A stretch of 64,000 nucleotides of DNA from Pelobates cultripes (GCA_933207985.1 OW240917.1:238506693-238570692); one strand, 5' to 3'; positions 32,540 through 43,607 are shown, counted from the stretch's first letter. Notes: generated from the sequence alone by a model not told the origin. A program made the numbers and translations.

Positions 32540-32760
32540 TTAAAGGGACACTGTCACTTTCACCCAGGATTTTTAATACTATGTTTACTTAACTCTATAA
32601 ATAACTTATATGTATTTGTGAGTTGTAAACAATAAAATTAAATCTTAAAATCCACATATTTTTCCTTCCCTTTGAGTGCCACCATCTTAGGTCCCTGTCA
32701 ATAATTATTTTATGCTCCGCCCTTCGCACCTGCAGTCAGTATAGAGGAAAGGCTGCCAAG
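32540..32760. mobile_element. TTAA-type MITE, one end recognisable
   Basis: Begins 'tttaaagggacactgtcact'. The same opening recurs near 55562 (ttaaagcagctctgtcacc). The far end is unclear, so the 3' limit is approximate. Confidence 0.45.
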
Positions 32761-33299
32761 TTGGTGGGCTGCCAGACTGGACACAGGGATATGACTTTGT
32801 GTGTCTTTTTTGTATTCAGAAAAAAAAAAAAAAAGGAAATAGATCCGAGTTAAAGCAGATTATGATTTTATAACATGTTTCTCGGTTTTTCAAGAAAGTT
32901 TTTAAGGAATTCACAAAAAAAAAGTCTTGAGTGGAACACATTTCAAATTTCACCTTTCTTTTAGAATTTGTTGACAGAGTGCCAGAGGGGACACGATATG
33001 CTCTGCATTCTTCCGACACACAGAGGGTTTACAAACACCTTTAATCATTGCAGTAATAAGGAGTCCTTTTCATTGCTCCCCTCCAATGCTGAAATGATTT
33101 CAAGTCCAATTTTGGAAGTGGACAATATCAATGTTCCACACGATTAAACATAGTAAAGTGTTACATTGCAACAGACATTAGCTAGAATAGCTTGTTTAAA
33201 GAAATCGCCATTATTTAAACATTCAACACATTATAGGTTTCTTCATGTCCTGCTCCATTAGATGCATAAGGAATAGATCTAAACGACCCTGCAATTATG

Positions 33300-33436
33300 T
33301 TATTGGAGAGAAAGAGGGAGCGAGCGGAAGAGAGAGAGGGGGGAGAAACAGAGGGGGTAAAAGAAAGGAAGAGAGAGAATGGAAGAGAGAGAGGGAGAAA
33401 GAGAGAGGGAGAGAAAAAAAGAGATAGGGAGAGGTA
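33300..33436. repeat. GA-rich simple repeat
   Basis: Almost pure purine strand of gaga/ggga words. Confidence 0.9.
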
Positions 33437-33829
33437 CAAAGACAAAAGCTGGAATTCACATCACTAAGGAATCCTCCTTAAGGCAAGTTTAACCCATGAA
33501 TGTCTTGCTTCTATCTTCAGCGTTCCACAACCATGTGGACAAATTATTGAGCTGAATTTTTACTGGTGCCTCGGGCTGTGTTTACAGACTCCCACCTGCT
33601 GTAAAAGACTTAAATCAGGTTCTCAAGTCTTCACTCCTTCGTTACCATTATTATATCCCTGCACAACTCCTCCCTCCAAACCAGTTTATTTCCTAAAATT
33701 ATTACTGTAAACAAACATATTTATTTATATTGTCTCCTTTTAATCTGTAAAACTTTCCCACATAACTTTTTATAACCTTGTCTCTTATAAATCCTGTTCA
33801 TTAATATAGTCTTTACCTATAAATCCTCA

Positions 33830-34620
33830 TATTACTCCATATAACCTGTCTATAACGCCTACTACTACTCCATATAACCTCTCTCTATACCTCCTCCTAT
33901 TACTCCATACAACCTCTCCCTATAACTCCTCCTATTACTCCATATAACCTCTCTCTATAACTCCTCCTATTACTCCATATAACCTCTCCCTATAACTCCT
34001 CCTATTACTCCATATAACCTCTCCCTATAACTCCTCCTATTACTCCATATAACCTCTCCCTATAACTCCTCCTATTACTCCATATAACCTCTCCCTATAA
34101 CTCCTCCTATTACTCCATATAACCTCTCTCTATAACTCCTCCTATTACTCCATATATCCTCTCCCTACCTCCTATCACTCCATATAACCTCTCCCTATAA
34201 CGCCTCCTATTACTCCATATAACCTCTCCCTATAACTCCTCCTATTACTCCATATAACCTCTCCCTATAACTCCTCCTATTACTCCATATAACCTCTCTC
34301 TGTAACTCCTCCTATTACTCCATATAACCTCTCTCTATAACTCCTCCCATTACTCCATATAACCTCTCCCTATAACGCCTCCTATTACTCCATATAACCT
34401 CTCCCTATAACTCCTCCTATTACTCCATATAACCTCTCTCTATAACTCCTCCTATTACTCCGTATAACCTCTCCTTATAACTCCTCCTATTACTCCATAT
34501 AACCTCTCCTTATAACGCCTCCTGTTACTCCATATAACCTCTCCCTATAACTCCTCCTATTACTCTATATAACTCCTCCTATTACTCTATATAACTCCTC
34601 CTCTTACTCTATATAACCTC
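33830..34620. repeat. 35-bp minisatellite, about 22 copies
   Basis: Unit 'tactccatataacctctccc' followed by 'tataactcctcctat'; starts at 33901, 33936 and 33971 confirm a 35-bp period. Copies differ mainly at a few positions (ctctccc/ctctctc, aactcc/aacgcc), and one copy near 34155-34190 is shortened. The right edge degenerates into 'actctatataactcctcct' units. Confidence 0.95.
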
Positions 34621-35256
34621 TACAAGAATATTGACAAAAAACAAGACGTGAAGAAGGCCCTGCAAAACTAATCTTACATTCTTCGAGGAACTGGGGAAGG
34701 ATGACAGGAGGAATGTGTCAGAGGAAGAGATAGATATGATGCTTGTATTTTGTTTATATTGCAGATGTTAAATGTGGAGGAACTGAAGAATGATAAGAGA
34801 GAGAGAGAGATGGAAATGGAATATGGAAACACAGGTGGAGTGTCAGGGCCTTCTTGAAGGACTATGTAAGATTTGCGGTGGTGTGGTGTTATGTTTAAGG
34901 TAGACGGGATATCTTTGGTAATTGAACATGAGATCGTTACGGGTATAAAAAGTAAGTTTCACTAAATAGTTGGGTTTTCGGAAACATTTACAACTGTTTA
35001 AAGTAGAGGCGAGTCTGACAGAATGAGGTAAATATTTCCAGGGTATGACCAGATCAAGGTTAGAGCTATAGGAATACAGTGTCGTGAGTTGAGGGATTCG
35101 TAGAATGACGAGTGAGATAAGTGAATCTAGTAGAGGTGTTCATTATATAACGGAAGGCTGATAGGCAACTAGGTCCAGAGTTGCACTAATACAGGCAGAC
35201 ATTACAAGTGAGTGGACTGGCATTTTGGTTGGTTTAGGAATTAGATATGGACAGAT
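34621..35256. other. Possible older repeat into which the LINE inserted
   Basis: No gene seen. The sequence continues on the other side of the LINE (40276-40415), ending in a tail with 'tggcgctttataaataaaag' and (aat)n, which suggests a pre-existing repeat interrupted by the LINE. Class not determined. Confidence 0.4.
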
Positions 35257-35273
35257 CCTGGAGATGTACTTTT
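35257..35273. repeat. LINE target-site duplication, left copy
   Basis: 'cctggagatgtactttt', identical to 40259-40275. On the LINE strand it starts with AAAA, as expected for L1-type endonuclease targets (TTTT/A). Confidence 0.85.
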
Positions 35274-35621
35274 TTTTTCAAATTTGCATTTTATTATTTT
35301 CAAAATGTGTTTTAGGATACAGAAGGAAAAAGGGCTAGGTTGGCGGGGATACATATTTTCTGTATTTTCCATAATGGTTAACATAATGGTTAACATTCGG
35401 TAAATCAGGAGGTAATACAGGGGATAGTTGATACATATAGTCATATTGGCACAGTAGTTTTGAGTACATGCGTAAGCTGGTTTCATGTTGCTTCATGTGC
35501 ATTATCGCCTTTATTTCTACGTGACTTGACGTCTAGGTTAACCAGAGTTGGGATCTTAGCCTATTCGGTTGTTATGCATAATCTGTATAGCTTGTGGTGG
35601 TGTCTCAAAGTCAACTGGTCC

Positions 35622-37292
35622 CTAGTTTGCGGGTTCTGAGTATGCTTGAATTATACCTTGTCTTTGTTGGTTGAGTGGGTATATAAGTGGGTATTCCCTA
35701 TGGTGGGGTGAGAACTTGGTAGAGGATGGAAGGGAGGGGAAACCTGGTTTAGGTGGTGGGGTGGGTGGGGGGGCGAGTGTGTGAGATTGCTGTATGTGTT
35801 TTGTCTCTATCTGAGACAGGGTCTTTGGTATTCTCATGTGAGAGTTATTATATTTGTTTCCTTAATTCTTTACTATTTCAGGGTTTTGCCCAATCGTCCC
35901 TCCTGTTTCGTCCACCTCCCCCTCCCAGTCTCCCCAACCCGTGTCAAATTCAAGTTTCTTTTGTGGAGATATTATCGCCATTCTTTCATATATTTTGAAC
36001 TGAGTGAGTTTGGTTTGGAGTTGGGCTAAGGATGGGCAGGTCTGTGATTGCCAATGTAGTGCTAGTAAGTTCCTTGCCTCCAGTATAGTAAGAGCTGTGA
36101 CTTGTTTTTGTGCTAGGGTTAGGTTACCTGGGAGCAGTAGCAGGAGGCATGAGGTTTTTGTTAATTGGAATTTTGGGATGTGCAATTGTTCCACTGTTGT
36201 AGTTACGGTGGTCCAGAGGGGTGGACTCTGTCGCATGATCACCACAGATGCTCCAAGGTGCCTGTAATCTTATTGCACCTCCAGCAAGTATGGGGTGCAT
36301 TGGGGTATATGCAGTGAAGCCTTTGTGGGGTCATAGTTTTAGAGTAGTTTTTTGTGGGCTTCAATGTGTGAGTAGCACTTTGTCCATTTAGAGAGGCCGT
36401 TAAGGGCACGCAACCAGTCACAATCCGTCAGTACTACTCCGTAGTCTATCTCCCATTGAGCTTTATAGGGGTGTAATTTAGTTGTTGAGAGTTCTTGCCA
36501 TGCTTTGTAACATAGTGTAAGTGTTTTGGGTTTTGTAGGTGTTGCCCAACACCTGTCTAGGATTAAGTGGGAGGTGATTCTGGTTGTATCTTGTGTTTTG
36601 TACGGTGGTGGTGTGTGTGCTTGTATTGCAATTTTTAGTTGTAAATAGGAAAAGATTGCTCTAATCTGCCACTGTGTTTGTAGGACCGGGAATGGTATTA
36701 TGCCTTTGGTGTCTAAGAGCTGTGATGTTTTTGTTAACCCTGCGTCGATCCAATCCTTGAGAGGGATGTTGGGTACTATTGTTTTTAGGACTGAACTTGG
36801 GGATTTGACGTGTTATGTGTCCTTGTGGCCTATAGTCTCCATAAAGGTGTCCCATAGGGATATTGTGAGTAGAGTGGTTGGGAATAAGTCGGTGCATTTG
36901 GTTCTGAACTTCCTCTGTGACCACAGGTAGTCAGTTAGAGGGATGTCTTCAAATTGTGCTTGTTCCATGTCTACCCACTGTAGCGTACCTGGTTGTGCAT
37001 GAAGGACTATGCCCGTGGAGAGTATCGCTGCTCTATGGTATTGCCTAATGTTTGGGAGTCCCACTCCCCCAAGTCACGGTGCAGTCTGGAGTAGTGCTAA
37101 GGATACTCTGGGTCTTTCTCCGCCCCAGATAAAGGTGCCACATAATTTTTGTAGTGCTTTGCAATATTGGGACGTGATCCCTAATGGAATCATTCTGAAA
37201 ATATAGAGGATACGTGGAAAGATCATCATTTTATATGTGTTTATTTTTCCTAACCATGAGATGTTTGCATGTTTCCATCTGTTCATTTCCAA
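35622..37292 (-). pseudogene. LINE ORF2: C-terminal region with zinc-knuckle remnant
   Basis: Successive minus-strand frames: SWLGKINTYKMMIFPRILYI, FIWGGERPRV, GLPNIRQYHRAAIL and finally HTCWRCNKITGTLEHLW at about 36240-36290, which corresponds to the C-terminal cysteine motif of L1 ORF2. Frameshifts separate the pieces. A Pro-rich tail follows to about 35622, then 3'UTR to the A tail. Confidence 0.7.
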
Positions 37293-37321
37293 CTTGCATA
37301 GTGTTAAAAGAGGTTTATAGT

Positions 37322-38313
37322 TTAGTTGTGAAGTGGCAGAAGTGCTCTTTTTACCCCCAAGTATGTGATTGAGTTTGATTTCCAGTCAAACTGGTAGGAG
37401 GCACGGAGTACGTCCAACAGGGACTTTGGTAGATTTATGGGCAGGGCTTGGGTCTTGTCCTGGTTCAGGCGATAGTATGAGATGCTACCAAATTGGTGTA
37501 GGAGGTCTAATAGGGGATCAAGAGAGCATTTTGGGTCTGACAGAGCTATAAAGATGTCGTCCGCAAATAAGGCTAGACTGTACATCTTGTTGTGAATATC
37601 GTGATAAAACTTTAGTCATGTAGGCCCAGTTTAGGCGATCGAAGGCCTTCTCCGCATCTAAGGCAAGGAGAAGGCCTGACGATTTTTTAGACTCCAGTGC
37701 CAAGATCATGTTTAGTATTTTCCTGGTGTTATCTGAGCCCCGGCGGCCTCTTATAAACCCGGATTGATCGATGTGGATTATTTTATGCAGGAGGGGGGCA
37801 AGGCAGTTACTGATCAACTTCGCATCTAGTTTGGCATCCCTATTAAGGAGGGAGATGGGCTGAAAGTTTTTGCATTGCGTGGGGGGTTTGCCTGGTTTGG
37901 GGAGAGTAGAAATATGCGCTAAGAGCATTTCTTTTGGAAGTGCGCCCATTGTGGCGCATTTGTTAACGAATTGTAAGAGTAGTGGCGCTATCGTTTTTAT
38001 AGTATTCGTTTGTTAGACCATCGGGACCTGGTGATTTATGTGCTGGGAGTTGTGAAATTGCTGTTGTGAGTTCGTCTAGAGAGAAGGGTCGTTTCAGGGG
38101 TATTAGGTCATCCTCTGTCAGCTTGGGTAGGTTTAAATTAGACAGGAATTCATCTATTTTGTCTGGGGCTGGCATTACCACATTGTATAGTTCTCCGTAG
38201 TATTGAGCAAATTGGTCTACAATGTTTTGGGGATTCGTTATTTTTTTGCCCTTGGAGTCATTGAGGAAGGCGATCCTGGAGGCGACATTCCTTCGTTTTA
38301 GTTGTGATGCCAA
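37322..38313 (-). pseudogene. LINE ORF2: reverse transcriptase domain, broken
   Basis: Three frames in series. 38313-37963 ends LPAHKSPGPDGLTNEYYK. 37949-37518 has LPKPGK, ISLLNRDAKL, QSGFIRGRRGSDN and LDAEKAFDRLNWAYMTKVL. 37585-37322 has YSLALFADDIF, the catalytic [Y/F]ADD box (37556-37567), then SITYLGVK. The segment that normally joins AYMTKVL to the ADD box, about 60 residues with the RQGCPLSP motif, is absent, so catalysis is impossible. Confidence 0.85.
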
Positions 38314-38529
38314 AATAGCACCAGCTTTGTTGCCACTTGTGAAAAAATTGTGTTTGAGTTTCCTGAATAAGTATGTCGTTTTAGCTAGTTCAATGTTGTT
38401 TAGTTTGTTTTGGAGAGCTAAGAGTTTTGTTTTTGTGGTAGAGTTTGGTTCTTTTTTGTTTGAATGTGTCAGGGTTCGGATTTCTTCTAAGAGTTTGGTG
38501 TATTCTGCTGTTCTCTGTTTTTTAGCATA

Positions 38530-38823
38530 GCTAGCATGTTTTATAAAGCTGCCTCTTATGACCGCCTTTATGTGCTAGCCAGATTTGTTCGATCGCGGAG
38601 TTTGCGGTTGTGTTTTCAGCGATATAGTTTTGTAAATCTTTTGTTATCTGGGAGACTATCACTGGGTCTGTTAAAAGGGACTCATTAAGTCTCCATGAGC
38701 CTGATTCTTTATTGGCGAATGATTCTCCTGAAAAATTGCTACTTGGGCCCCACATCTCTTCGCTTGCTGTATGGCTAGTCTCCGCTTATTGGGGGAGTTA
38801 AGCCCCTTGGTATTTAGGGACAT
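38530..38823 (-). pseudogene. LINE ORF2: endonuclease start joined to its end by an internal deletion
   Basis: Begins MSLNTKGLNSPNKRRLAIQQ and reaches AQVAIFQENH, the position of the L1 endonuclease (L/F)QETH motif. The next recognisable coding, in a different frame, is SGSWRLNESLLTDPVI, which in L1 proteins lies near the end of the endonuclease domain. The middle of the domain (about 150-180 residues by comparison with intact L1 ORF2) is missing. Confidence 0.7.
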
Positions 38824-38967
38824 GAGTTTAATCACCATTGAGCCATTGCTTAATGTGCTGTGGTGGGGGTTTGTATTTCTTAACTATTTAAGTGACTATC
38901 ACATTGTGTTTGAACTGGTCAGTACCTTGGAGCATTGCGGTCTCAGGGGTTCTAGATACTCTGTAAC

Positions 38968-39580
38968 CCACACACACTAACACACACACACTAACACACA
39001 CTAACACACACTCTAACACTAACACACACTCTAATACACACACACACTAACACACACTAACACACTCTAAAACACACTAACACACACGCTAACACACACA
39101 CACACTAACACACACACTCTAACACATACTAACACACACTAACACACACACACTAACACACACACACACACATTAACACACACAATAACACACACACTAA
39201 CACACACCCACACACACACACACACACACACTCTAACACACTAACACACAACTACACACACACTAACACACACACATCTAACACACTAACACTAACACAC
39301 ACACACACACTACACACACACACACTAACACACACACACACACACACACTAACACACACACACTAACACACACACACACACACACACACTAACACACCCA
39401 CACACACTAACACACACTCTAACAAACACTAACACACACACACTAACATACACACTAACACACACACTCTAACACACTAACACACACACACTAACACACT
39501 AACACACACACACTCTAACACACACACACACACACACACACACTCTCTAACACACACACACATACACACACACACACACA
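38968..39580. repeat. (CA)n/(CACTAA)n array inside the LINE
   Basis: About 610 bp of 'acacacactaacacac' words with occasional 'ctctaacac'. Purely repetitive. It joins directly to the GC-rich foldback segment. Confidence 0.95.
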
Positions 39581-39589
39581 TTTTTTAAA

Positions 39590-40093
39590 AATTTAATCCC
39601 CCCTAGCCTCCTTACCTGTGGGAATGCTGAGGGGATTCCCTGGGGTCCAGTGGTATCACCCGGCGGGCGGGCTGGCTGGCGGGTGCGTGAGGGAGCACTC
39701 TCCTCTGAGTGCTTCCTGTTCAGCTCCCTTGCGCACCGCGTACTGATGCCGGAGCCGGAATATGAAGTCATCTTCCGGCTCCGGCATCTGTGCGGTGCGC
39801 GAGGGAACTGAAGAGGAAGCACTCAGGGGAGAGTGCTCCCTCACGCGCCAGCCTGCCGGGTGACACCAGGGCCAGCCTCGGGGGGCCCTGAGGTTACCGG
39901 ATGCTGGCCCCCCCCAGGAGAAGAGGCTGGCCACAGTGGCATACATACCGGTCGCAGGGCGGCAGGGCCCCCTGCGACCCCGGTATGTACGCCACTGAAT
40001 GTGGGGCCCGGGACGACCTGAGCAGTCCGGGTCCCCCAGGACCACCGGGCCCATGACAACCGTTATGGTTGTCATGCCCTGATGGCAGCCCTG
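39590..40093. mobile_element. GC-rich foldback element nested in the LINE
   Basis: Two strong palindromes: a roughly 160-bp one at 39686-39845 centred on 'ttccggctccggcatc', and a 64-bp one at 39934-39997 running 'cagtggcatacatacc' to 'ggtatgtacgccactg'. The plus-strand 3' edge 'gatggcagccctg' resembles the CAGGGC-type termini of hAT-like non-autonomous elements. No target duplication was found; the left edge is obscured by the CA array. Confidence 0.5.
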
Positions 40094-40258
40094 CAAGGTG
40101 GTAAGGTAAACAAAAATTATAACATAAACCAGAAATGGTTTACCTATTGTTGTGCGCGTTTTGTGAGGTTTGTCTCGCTGTGAAAGCCGCTGTAAAGCCG
40201 CGGGCTGGGAGAGCTCCGGTTCAGCATGTCCGCTCACATGCGTGGTCCGGACACGCCT

Positions 40259-40275
40259 CCTGGAGATGTACTTTT
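40259..40275. repeat. LINE target-site duplication, right copy
   Basis: Identical 17 bp to 35257-35273. Confidence 0.85.
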
Positions 40276-40344
40276 AAGGAAAACAAATGGGTTTAACGAA
40301 TGACTAGATATGGAGAGTTTAAGCCCAAGCAAGAAAATAGGTCA

Positions 40345-40415
40345 CTAATGCGTCTCATTGTAGAACGCTATGGAATTTGTTGGCGCTTTATAAATAAAAG
40401 TAATAATAATAATAC
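40345..40415 (+). mobile_element. Retroelement-like 3' tail with (AAT)n
   Basis: 'ttgtagaacgctatggaatt' then 'tggcgctttataaataaaag' and (taa/aat)n. The same tail recurs at about 61485-61550. This motif is common at the 3' ends of dispersed frog repeats in my recollection; the family name is not assigned. Confidence 0.5.
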
Positions 40416-40836
40416 TTTGGTTAGTCTCGCTCCATTAGAATGTTGGCACATTCCAGTAGAAAGTTGCGTATTAGAAAATGGTTTAGTAGACTTCCAGCTT
40501 AATAGTGCTTAGAGGTTATCAGCAGCACCTCTACAACAAGAATTTTGATGGTTTGAAATATTGATTAGGATTTTGGGGATTTTCTAGATTGGCCATGTGA
40601 GTGTGACCTGTTTGTTGTTATCCCGTTATCGCTGTTCTCTTTCACTATGTCTGTGGGTGTGTGTATACATTTCTAAAAACATTTTTATTTTTTACTTTAT
40701 TGCATTTTTGATGTACTATCTGCATGCACAGACTTATTCTCTCTGTCTCTCTTTGGATGATGTCTGACAGTGATGTCACCCATTTTGATTGCAGCTGTTC
40801 TGACAAAACAAATGGAATTTACAAAGAGGCATTATA
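40416..40836. other. Non-coding DNA
   Basis: No feature recognised. Confidence 0.5.
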
Positions 40837-41337
40837 TTAAAGGGACACTCCGCTGCCCAAATACAAACTAAATAAAATCACTGTTTAGTATATATACCCT
40901 AAATGAAAACTTGCATGCATTTAATTATGCATTTTTTCATTGGCAGTAAATATAAAAACAGTTTGCAAAACCTGCAGTTCTCTTATCTGCTGCCTTTGCA
41001 AGCCCTCCCCTTCTAACTCCGCCCAAACTTTTTGTGGCTGTCCAATCACAGACTTCCTAGTGCAGCTCAGTGAGAAGTCTTTGCACGACAGGTGCTCTGA
41101 GTAATTACTGCCTCTTAAGTTTAGCTCCACTGGGTTAACCAGACCAGGAAGTAAAATTAATGTCCGCTTGAAGGTAAAGAGGGTGTTACCTGGTTAATTT
41201 ATAAAAGTGTCAATTTCTATTGAGATCTGCACTTTTTGCAAAGTGAAAAAAAGGACACACTCTTCACACATAAAGCTGACCACTTCCAAAGGCAAGAGTG
41301 GTCATGGAGGATGGAATAAGCCTTTAACGTTTGTTTT
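40837..41337. mobile_element. TTAA-type MITE, about 500 bp
   Basis: TTAAAGG at the left (ttaaagggacactccgctgc) and its inverse at the right (aataagcctttaa), with TTAA borders. Only the outer seven bases are clearly inverted, so the pairing of these two ends is tentative. Confidence 0.45.
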
Positions 41338-41870
41338 GCGTTACAAAATGAAATGTCAGCGCTCCAAACTAAACCTCTGTGTCTGTGCTCCCACAATCTA
41401 CATAGTATTTTGAAGGTAAACTTCAAGTCTACATTCTAACAACCAGAGAGGGAGCAAATTGAACACACTGTGCACAATAGGGATTCTTTGCAGGCTGCAA
41501 TAACAGCCTGCAAAGCCCCATGTCATACGAATGATTGGCACAACTCTACACAGCTAACTGTTTGCAGGCATCATCTCTACATACAGTTATTATGTTTCTA
41601 GTTTGGTAGCAAGAGATACCGTGAGATTCCTTACAGATATTAATTATTAGGGTATTTTACCTTTTGTATTGCTCTATTTCTCTCACACTCTCTGTAAGAG
41701 ACAAAATGTGTTTTGGCTACTATGTAAATATTTAAAACTCAATTTGAAATATTGCTAGACAAGGTATAAAAGACTCCAAAAACATTTAGGCCTCAGTTTA
41801 ATAAGCTTTCATAATTATTAATATATGGGTATTATTCTAGCACTATTGAATCATTTGGAAAGCTTATATA

Positions 41871-42079
41871 CAGTATCTCACAAAAGTGAGTACACCCCTC
41901 ACATTTTTATAAATATTTTATTATATCATTTCATGTGACAACACTTAAGAAATTACACTCTGCTAGAATGTAAAGTAGTAAGTGTACAGCCTGTATAACC
42001 GTGTAAATTTGCTGCCCCCTCAAAATAACTCAACACACAGCCATTAATGTCTAAACCGTTGGCAACAAAAGTGAGTACT
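41871..42079 (+). mobile_element. Solo Tc1 terminal repeat, 209 bp
   Basis: Nearly identical to the left end of the complete Tc1 element at 59691: starts 'cagtatctcacaaaagtgag' after TA and ends inside the inner 'caacaaaagtgagtac' motif. No transposase sequence follows; the copy is cut at the inner repeat and followed by unrelated MITE-like sequence. Confidence 0.85.
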
Positions 42080-42385
42080 GCCTCGTTACACTTCTAGTGG
42101 CTGTCACTTAGATGGCTACTAGAGGTGCTGCCTGGGTCAGTGCTGCACAGTGTGCAGCACCTATATTTAGCGTTTCCACGCATGGTGAACGTGAATTCTC
42201 CCCATAGAGATGTATTGATTCAAAGCATCTTTATAAGGGGATGATGATTGGCACAGACGACATTTTGCCATGCATGCATAATTTCCTCCCAATCATTGCG
42301 TTAGCTTAGAGCATCAAGAGCGATGATCTCATCCATGGAGGCGGGGCCAGCTGTGGCGATGGAGGAAAGGTAGGTTTAAACACCT
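42080..42385. mobile_element. Internal fragment of a TTAA-type MITE
   Basis: 'gtgctgcctgggtcagtgct' followed by 'gcacagtgtgc' is shared with the MITE at about 44215-44240 ('gtgcttcctgggtcagtgct'). Neither terminus is intact. Confidence 0.4.
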
Positions 42386-42394
42386 TTTACTCTG

Positions 42395-42840
42395 AAGGGT
42401 GTTTGTCAGTGAAAGTGTATGTGTGTTTGTCAGTGAGAGTGTCTGTGCATGTCAAAGAGTGTGTGTGTCTGTCAAAGAGTGTGTGTGTCTCAATGTGTGT
42501 ATCTGTGTCAAGGTTTGTGTATGTGTCACTGTGTGCATCTAAGTGTGTGTGTGTGTATGTGCCAGTATGTATCAGTGTGTTTGTATATGTGCCTAAGTGT
42601 GTGTATCTGAGTGTGTCAGTGTGTACCTGTAGGTGCAAGTGTGTGTATGTCACTGTGTGTATCTGAGTGTGTGTGTGTATTTGTGAGTGAAGGTGTGTGT
42701 ATATGTGTGTCAGTGTGTAATCTGTGTGCCAGTGTGTGTGTATATCTGTGTGTCAGATACATATACACACTGACACAGAGATACACAAACTGGTTCATAC
42801 AAACACAGATATACACACCTTGACACACAGATACATACAG
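42395..42840. repeat. GT/CA-rich minisatellite with polarity switch
   Basis: GT-strand words ('tgtgtgtatctgtgtgtcag') up to about 42755, then the complementary CA words. A MITE interrupts at 42846 and the same array resumes at 43240. Confidence 0.85.
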
Positions 42841-42845
42841 TGTGT

Positions 42846-43235
42846 TAAAGGACCACTATAGTGCCAGGAAAACATACTCGTTTTCCTGGCACTATAGTGC
42901 CCTGAGGGTGCCCCCACCCTCAGGGTCCCACTCCCGGCGGGCTGGATGGAGAGGAAAGGGTTAAATCTTACCTTTTTTCCAGCGCCGGGCGGGGAGCTCT
43001 CCTCCTCCTCTCCGCCTCTTCTCCTCCTCTTCGGCTGAATGTGCATGCACGGCAGGAGCTGCGCGCACATTCAGCCAGTCTCATAGGAAAGCGTTCATAA
43101 TGCTTTCCTATGGACGCTTGCGTCTTCTCACTGTGAAAATCACAGTGAGAAGCACGCAAACGCCTCTAGCGGCTGTCAATGAGAGCCACTAGAGGCTTTA
43201 GAGGCTGGATTAGAGGCTGGATTAACCCTATTATA
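42846..43235. mobile_element. TTAA-type MITE ('accactatagtgccagg' family), 3' end missing
   Basis: Starts 'ttaaaggaccactatagtgc'. The opening is immediately repeated inverted ('cctggcactatagtg', 42886-42900). The interior matches 47220-47550: 'gctttcctatggacgct', a 'ctcactgtgaaaatcacagtgag' hairpin, 'cgcctctagcggctgtca'. It lacks the last 100 bp or so present in the full copies. It sits within the CA minisatellite. Confidence 0.75.
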
Positions 43236-43239
43236 AACA

Positions 43240-43500
43240 TAGCAGTTTCTCTGTGTGTCAGATTCATACACACTGGCACATACAAACACAGATACACACA
43301 CCTTGACACACAGATACACACAGTGTATTAAGGTGTGTGTATCTGTGTGCCACTATCTGCAGGTGTGTGTATCTGTGTGTCAGATTCATACACACTGGCA
43401 CATACAAACACACACACACACACACACCTTGACACAGAGATACACACACACACATACAAGCACAGATATAAACACCTTGACACACACCGGCACATTTAAA
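43240..43500. repeat. CA/GT minisatellite, second part
   Basis: 'cagattcatacacactggca' occurs at 43259 and 43381; between them the strand switches to GT words (43330-43382). Confidence 0.85.
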
Positions 43501-43607
43501 AAAAAACAAAAAATGGCGCAATTGAAAAAAAAATTTGAGGGGGTTCCACGATGTTGATACACTATGTCAAAGGGTTCCATGGGAAAAATTAATTGGTAAA
43601 CCCTGCT

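Larger units (their letters stand above)
35274..40258 (-). mobile_element. L1-clade non-LTR retrotransposon, defective, about 5 kb
   Basis: A minus-strand LINE bounded by 17-bp direct repeats, with its A tail abutting the left copy (T run 35270-35278 on the plus strand). ORF2 pieces read in order: endonuclease start, reverse transcriptase, C-terminal region with a CWRC-type zinc knuckle. ORF1 was not recognised. The endonuclease and reverse transcriptase carry internal deletions and frameshifts, so the copy is dead. A foldback GC-rich element and a CA array occupy its 5' part (about 38968-40093). The L1 clade is inferred from motifs (KSPGPDGL, GFIRGRR, FADD, SWLGKIN). Confidence 0.85.

Noticed and set aside
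33830..34620. CRISPR-like regular array
   Set aside because: Copies are contiguous 35-bp tandem units without unique spacers, in a vertebrate genome.
39656..40237. 193-residue minus ORF as LINE ORF1
   Set aside because: Only the first 33 or so residues lie in LINE-like 5' sequence; the rest reads through the GC-rich foldback element. No ORF1 coiled coil or RRM was seen.
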